A stretch of 64,000 nt of DNA from JAITWN01 sp964437335 (GTDB taxonomy: Bacteria > Pseudomonadota > Gammaproteobacteria > SZUA-140): positions 1 through 64,000 of the forward strand of contig CAYTGL010000013.1 of NCBI GenBank assembly GCA_964437335.1, in the 5' to 3' direction. The notes beneath the pieces were generated by a model. That model saw only the letters and a program-made list of their open reading frames with translations, was not told the origin of the DNA and did not search any database. The position numbers and the translations under genes were made by a program. Positions 60,743-64,000 of this stretch are shown here, in pieces (the stretch's first letter is position 1; each line of letters opens with the position of its first letter).

Positions 60743-62482
60743 TCGCAGGCGAAGCGATGGGTTTCTTCTTGTAATCAACACCTCTGACTCTGCAGCATCC
60801 CGGTTGAGCCGCGCATTCATTGCGACAATGATATAGGCGCGCAAGGCGAGCAGGTTGATGTTGAGATCCCTGGATTCCGTCAGTCTTTTCTTGTACGCCC
60901 GGATTCTTTCCGGTATCAGTTGCTTGATAAACCCGGGAACGCGACTATTACTCGTCTGGCGACCGGATGCGGACACCTTGATATTATTCACTACCAGGTT
61001 AATCAGTTCGTCAGATAATAAAGCTCTCGCGCCCGCGGTATCCAGCGCCTCGACCAGATGTCCCACCACGGCGGGCGAGCCGAGAATGGCCGCGGTATTT
61101 TCGATCGCATTGTGTTCCGCGAATCCTATGGCCGGACTCAACTCACTGATGATTCTCCGGTACAAGGATCTGCCGTCGCGCAAATGATCCGGGAGCGTGA
61201 CGATGGTTTCAACCACCCTGCGCGAAAGCAGCGGATTCATCACCTCGACATAGGAGGCCTTGATCTCGTTCAATGCCGCCCAGATCGCCGGACAGCGGTA
61301 TTCATAGGTCAGGCGGTCGCGCCAGGTGGACAGTGATTCCTGTTCGCGTCTATGCAAATGCTCCGGCCAATACTGGTTTTCCCCAAACAAGGGACTCAGA
61401 CGGCCCAGATTCCGGTAATCCTGCATAAAGACGGCGCTGTCGATACGCCGCACGTCGTACTCGGTGTACACCCGGTAGGGGCTGAAAACGATATCCCCGC
61501 GGATGACGCCTGATACTCCGGCATCGAAGAACCTTCGCCATATGTCACAGCCATCCATATAGGCAGATATGGTATCGGTGCGTCCTTCGCCGGCCACCAG
61601 CAGTCTGGCGAAGACATTCTCGATGTTCCTGGCAGCGATGTCGGTATTGTAATAGGCATGTTCAAGACCATAATGATCGGCGAGCGCGCGGGCTATGACC
61701 GCATCGCTTTTTTCAACCTCGAGCGCCGAACTCAACCCCCAGGTGACGCTGCGAAGGCCCGCCTTGTTTTCCAGCATCAGCAGGATGCAGCGGCTGTCCA
61801 GCCCGCCGGAAAGCAGCAGATACCAGGTCGAATGATCGATCCTGGATTTCCCGAACACCTCCTTCAGGGCGCTGGTCAATTCGTCCCGGTGGACATGATC
61901 AGGCGCGCTGCGCGCCCGGAATTCGATCCGGCTCACATTCTCCGTAATTGTCCATGACAGCCGATCCAGAACGACAGCGCTGTTGCCCTCCACGCATCGG
62001 ATGCGCCTGTCCCATGACAGCCCCGGACCGAGATTCCCCGCGGACAGCATCCAGACAAAGGCATCCCGGTTGGGCTGGTAACTCTTGAGCACCCGGATGA
62101 TTGCGCGCTGTGAGGTCGAGGCCAGGAACAGCTCATCCGTCATCGCATACCAGATCGTACGCGACGCACCGGCATCGCTTACCAGCTCCACGACCCGGTC
62201 ATCGGAGCGGAATAATGCAAATGAACCGTCCGGTCTCACGCCGAGAGGCCGGCTCCATGCGTCATCGGAGTCGATCAGATAACCAAGGCAGGCGCTGGTA
62301 TTGTGCGTCAGCACCGATTTGTTCGGATTGATCACCCCGAGATCGATGCCGGGGGCGCTCAGTACGCCGGGTGCGCCAGGATCGATATTGTCCGGAATGA
62401 TTTCCCTGGACAGGGAATCAAAAAACCGCGGATCCAGATTCCTGTCAGGGTCCCGGTGGCAAACCAGCAGCAATTTGGCCAT
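60731..62482 (-). CDS. Asparagine synthetase-like amide ligase without glutaminase Cys
   Basis: 583 residues from MAKLLLVCHRD. The N-terminal part is a degenerate Ntn-like domain with no Cys2, so glutamine hydrolysis is unlikely. The C-terminal synthetase domain keeps the ATP pyrophosphatase loop LLLSGGLDSRCILLM (about residues 222-236). This architecture recalls beta-lactam synthetase and lasso-cyclase McjC, which activate a carboxylate for an amine other than ammonia. It is the last gene of the leftward pap-like unit (16 bases after the dehydrogenase gene), suggesting that the amine or acid comes from the pap product. Confidence 0.85.
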   Translation of the reverse strand: MAKLLLVCHRDPDRNLDPRFFDSLSREIIPDNIDPGAPGVLSAPGIDLGVINPNKSVLTHNTSACLGYLIDSDDAWSRPLGVRPDGSFALFRSDDRVVELVSDAGASRTIWYAMTDELFLASTSQRAIIRVLKSYQPNRDAFVWMLSAGNLGPGLSWDRRIRCVEGNSAVVLDRLSWTITENVSRIEFRARSAPDHVHRDELTSALKEVFGKSRIDHSTWYLLLSGGLDSRCILLMLENKAGLRSVTWGLSSALEVEKSDAVIARALADHYGLEHAYYNTDIAARNIENVFARLLVAGEGRTDTISAYMDGCDIWRRFFDAGVSGVIRGDIVFSPYRVYTEYDVRRIDSAVFMQDYRNLGRLSPLFGENQYWPEHLHRREQESLSTWRDRLTYEYRCPAIWAALNEIKASYVEVMNPLLSRRVVETIVTLPDHLRDGRSLYRRIISELSPAIGFAEHNAIENTAAILGSPAVVGHLVEALDTAGARALLSDELINLVVNNIKVSASGRQTSNSRVPGFIKQLIPERIRAYKKRLTESRDLNINLLALRAYIIVAMNARLNRDAAESEVLITRRNPSLRLRSGR

Positions 62483-62498
62483 GGCGTCAGCTTCCGAA

Positions 62499-63398
62499 TC
62501 AGTTCCGGGCCTGGAACATCCTGGCGCAGTGGAGATTGAACTCGTCAAGCTGCTCCGCGCTGAACAGGTCCTTGAGATCGGCCAGAAGTTGATGAAAGCC
62601 GGCCTGGTCATTGTCGTCGACCAGCCGGGAGAGTTCCGTGGTACCCGCCATGAGCGCCCGGCGCGCCTCGGCGGCATAGGGATTTTGCGATTGGATCTCC
62701 CAGTACACCCCCGGGCTCCCGCTCAGTATGCGCGCCAGCAGGGCGAGCAAGGCCCGATGGGGCGGCGTCATGATCGGCGAGATCGCGGATAAATCATAAT
62801 GAAGCCGGTGCAGCGACAGGCCAAACGCGAGAATCGCCGCATGCGTGCCCGCTTGCAGCAGCGCCGTGTATCGGTCGTGCTGATCCGCCGTCAGGAAATC
62901 AAGAGCGGCGCCCCATGTCTGCAGCATCTCCAGGAAAGCGTCAGCGTGATGACCGCGACTGAGTTCAATCACGGCGATGCTTTGACCCTTGAATCCCAGG
63001 GACGGGGCAAACATCGGATTGATGCTGATTGCCTCTATCGGGGGAATATGGCCCGCCATGGCCTCGAGCAGCGGCTTCTTGACTGACAGGGTATCGACGA
63101 ACAGCGACTCCGGCTTTTGAATCCCGACGATCGACCGCCAGGCCGCCAGTAACACCGTCTCCGGAAGGGCTGCTATCACCCAGTCCGCCGCGGCCAGCGC
63201 GGCCTGCGCGTCCCGGGTCAGGCGCCCGACATCGGCGCCCAGATAGCCGACACCCGGCAGTCGCGCGGCCGGCTCGGTGGTCAGATCGATGGCGGTGACA
63301 GGGATACCTTCAGAGACCAGCATACGGCAAAACAGAGCGCCCAAGGCGCCGCTTCCGCCAAGTACAACGGCGTTGAATGCGGGAGTAATTGTGCTCAT
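62499..63398 (-). CDS. Prephenate dehydrogenase-like protein (PapC candidate)
   Basis: 299 residues of the TyrA family. N-terminal NAD(P)-binding fold (NAVVLGGSGALGALFCRML), then DWVIAALPETVL, LFVDTLSVKKPLLEAM, EAISINPMFAPS and, in the helical dimer domain, HAAILAFGLSLH. It has no fused chorismate mutase. With the chorismate mutase-like and aminodeoxychorismate-synthase-like genes immediately upstream, it most resembles PapC (4-amino-4-deoxyprephenate dehydrogenase). Plain tyrosine synthesis is the alternative. Confidence 0.8.
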   Translation of the reverse strand: MSTITPAFNAVVLGGSGALGALFCRMLVSEGIPVTAIDLTTEPAARLPGVGYLGADVGRLTRDAQAALAAADWVIAALPETVLLAAWRSIVGIQKPESLFVDTLSVKKPLLEAMAGHIPPIEAISINPMFAPSLGFKGQSIAVIELSRGHHADAFLEMLQTWGAALDFLTADQHDRYTALLQAGTHAAILAFGLSLHRLHYDLSAISPIMTPPHRALLALLARILSGSPGVYWEIQSQNPYAAEARRALMAGTTELSRLVDDNDQAGFHQLLADLKDLFSAEQLDEFNLHCARMFQARN

Positions 63399-63444
63399 CG
63401 CAATAACTCATCACGGCCGGCAGCCAGTCTGACAATAGTCTCCC

Positions 63445-63732
63445 TCAATTAGCGGAATCAATAATCCGGTCTTCAACCCGGCAGGCTTCGTTGATGATCA
63501 GCGTATACAGCTCGCGGATAAATTCAGGGTCAATTCCATGTACCACTGCCAGCGAGGCGCAGCGTTCCTTGACCTGGTCCACTCTACCGTTCTGCATCAT
63601 CGGGATATCCCGCTCCTTCTTGAAGCAGGCGACGTCACGGCAAACGGCATAACGCCTGCCCAGAAGATCGATAATCTGGTTATCGATTGAATCGATCAAT
63701 GTACGATACTGCGCCAGCTTTTCCATACTCAC
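63445..63732 (-). CDS. Chorismate mutase-like protein (PapB candidate)
   Basis: 95-residue AroQ-fold protein starting at GTG 63732 (MSMEKLAQYR). Conserved helix 1 with RTLIDSIDNQIIDLLGRRY and the signature KKERDIPMMQNGRVDQV with LIINEACRVED. The IPMMQ-x-RV form is seen in TyrA-linked and PapB (4-amino-4-deoxychorismate mutase) proteins. It overlaps the upstream gene (GTGA), so the two are translationally coupled. Confidence 0.83.
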   Translation of the reverse strand: MSMEKLAQYRTLIDSIDNQIIDLLGRRYAVCRDVACFKKERDIPMMQNGRVDQVKERCASLAVVHGIDPEFIRELYTLIINEACRVEDRIIDSAN

Positions 63733-64000
63733 ATCGAAACTGACGTTGCCTGATCATCCAGTTCGGATACCGACAGGGCGAATACCAGGGCCTTGGATTT
63801 CAATATCATTTCATCAAGTTCCTGTTTCGGATCGGACAGATCGATGATCGCGCCGCCGACACCGACGGTAATTTCGTCAGGGGTGACCACGATGGTGCGA
63901 ATCACGATACTGAGGTCGGTGCTGCCATTCAGACCGAAGAATCCGATGGATCCGGAATAAATCCCGCGCGGTCCCGCCTCGAGCCGGTCAATGATCTCCA
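63729..64000 (-). CDS. Chorismate-binding enzyme, C-terminal part (aminodeoxychorismate synthase / PapA candidate)
   Basis: Partial; the start is beyond the window. The ~90 visible residues read EIIDRLEAGPRGIYSGSIGF, then FGLNGSTDLSIVIRTIVV and GVGGAIIDLSDPKQE. This is the conserved C-terminus of chorismate-utilising enzymes (PRGIYSG, IRT, GGAI with a metal/substrate Glu-type site). The form matches aminodeoxychorismate synthase component I better than anthranilate or isochorismate synthase. A fused glutaminase domain (as in PapA) cannot be checked here. Confidence 0.88.
   Translation of the reverse strand, partial: EIIDRLEAGPRGIYSGSIGFFGLNGSTDLSIVIRTIVVTPDEITVGVGGAIIDLSDPKQELDEMILKSKALVFALSVSELDDQATSVSM

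Noticed and set aside
50323..63398. Canonical lasso-peptide cluster
   Set aside because: A PqqD-like protein and an asparagine-synthetase homologue are present, but no B2 transglutaminase-like protease and no core with a suitably spaced Asp/Glu; the two homologues are also in separate transcription units.
1..64000. CRISPR arrays, tRNA and rRNA genes, intact insertion sequences
   Set aside because: No regularly spaced repeats, T-loop-like GTTCGA motifs in clover-leaf context, rRNA sequence or complete transposase were found.

Overview
The window is about 64 kb of a GC-rich proteobacterial chromosome. Gene content and order point to a gammaproteobacterium. Diagnostic blocks are dnaK-dnaJ-dapB, the ffh/ypjD/yfjD neighbourhood with rpsP-rimM-trmD-rplS, suhB facing trmJ-cysE-iscR, ndk-rlmN-pilW-rodZ-ispG-hisS-yfgM-bamB-der, and xseA facing guaB-guaA. 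I cannot name a genus. The adenosylcobalamin-type ribonucleotide reductase, AddAB-like repair nuclease and 7Fe ferredoxin would fit an environmental, non-enteric lineage.

Layout: 1-2.8 kb protein folding and lysine/cell-wall biosynthesis (dnaK fragment, dnaJ, dapB). 2.9-5.9 kb envelope proteins. 6.2-10.6 kb a metallo-hydrolase, SRP GTPase and the ribosomal protein S16 operon. 10.7-19.2 kb a small secreted repeat protein, XerD, DsbC and an AddB/AddA-like helicase-nuclease pair. 19.2-25 kb fdxA, mutS, a rhodanese, suhB and trmJ. 25.2-28.1 kb cysE and a reduced isc locus (iscR, cysteine desulfurase, iscA; no iscU, hscB, hscA or fdx), with a 25-bp IscR-like operator over the iscR promoter. 28.3-39.1 kb ndk through der plus a class II nrdJ. 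39.2-45.6 kb small envelope genes, an M23 peptidase, xseA, guaB and guaA.

45.6-49.8 kb is an AT-richer accessory island between guaA and tadA. It holds a zinc-finger/methyltransferase fusion, the wreck of an IS91-type transposase, an O-acyltransferase, and a hicA toxin gene killed by an in-frame amber codon beside an intact hicB.

50.3-64 kb looks like a peptide or small-molecule biosynthetic locus and is the most interesting part. One leftward unit carries a PqqD-like protein, two small proteins with near-identical Tat-like leaders, an HprK-related kinase, a CoA-ligase/GNAT protein acetyltransferase and asparagine synthetase. Around it lie a nucleotidyltransferase, two ATP-grasp proteins and a second leftward unit. 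That second unit runs from an aminodeoxychorismate-synthase-like gene (cut by the window edge) through a chorismate-mutase-like and a prephenate-dehydrogenase-like gene to an asparagine-synthetase homologue lacking the glutaminase cysteine. This is the gene set expected for p-aminophenylalanine (papA-papB-papC) next to an amide-bond-forming enzyme. No tRNA, rRNA or CRISPR array was seen.
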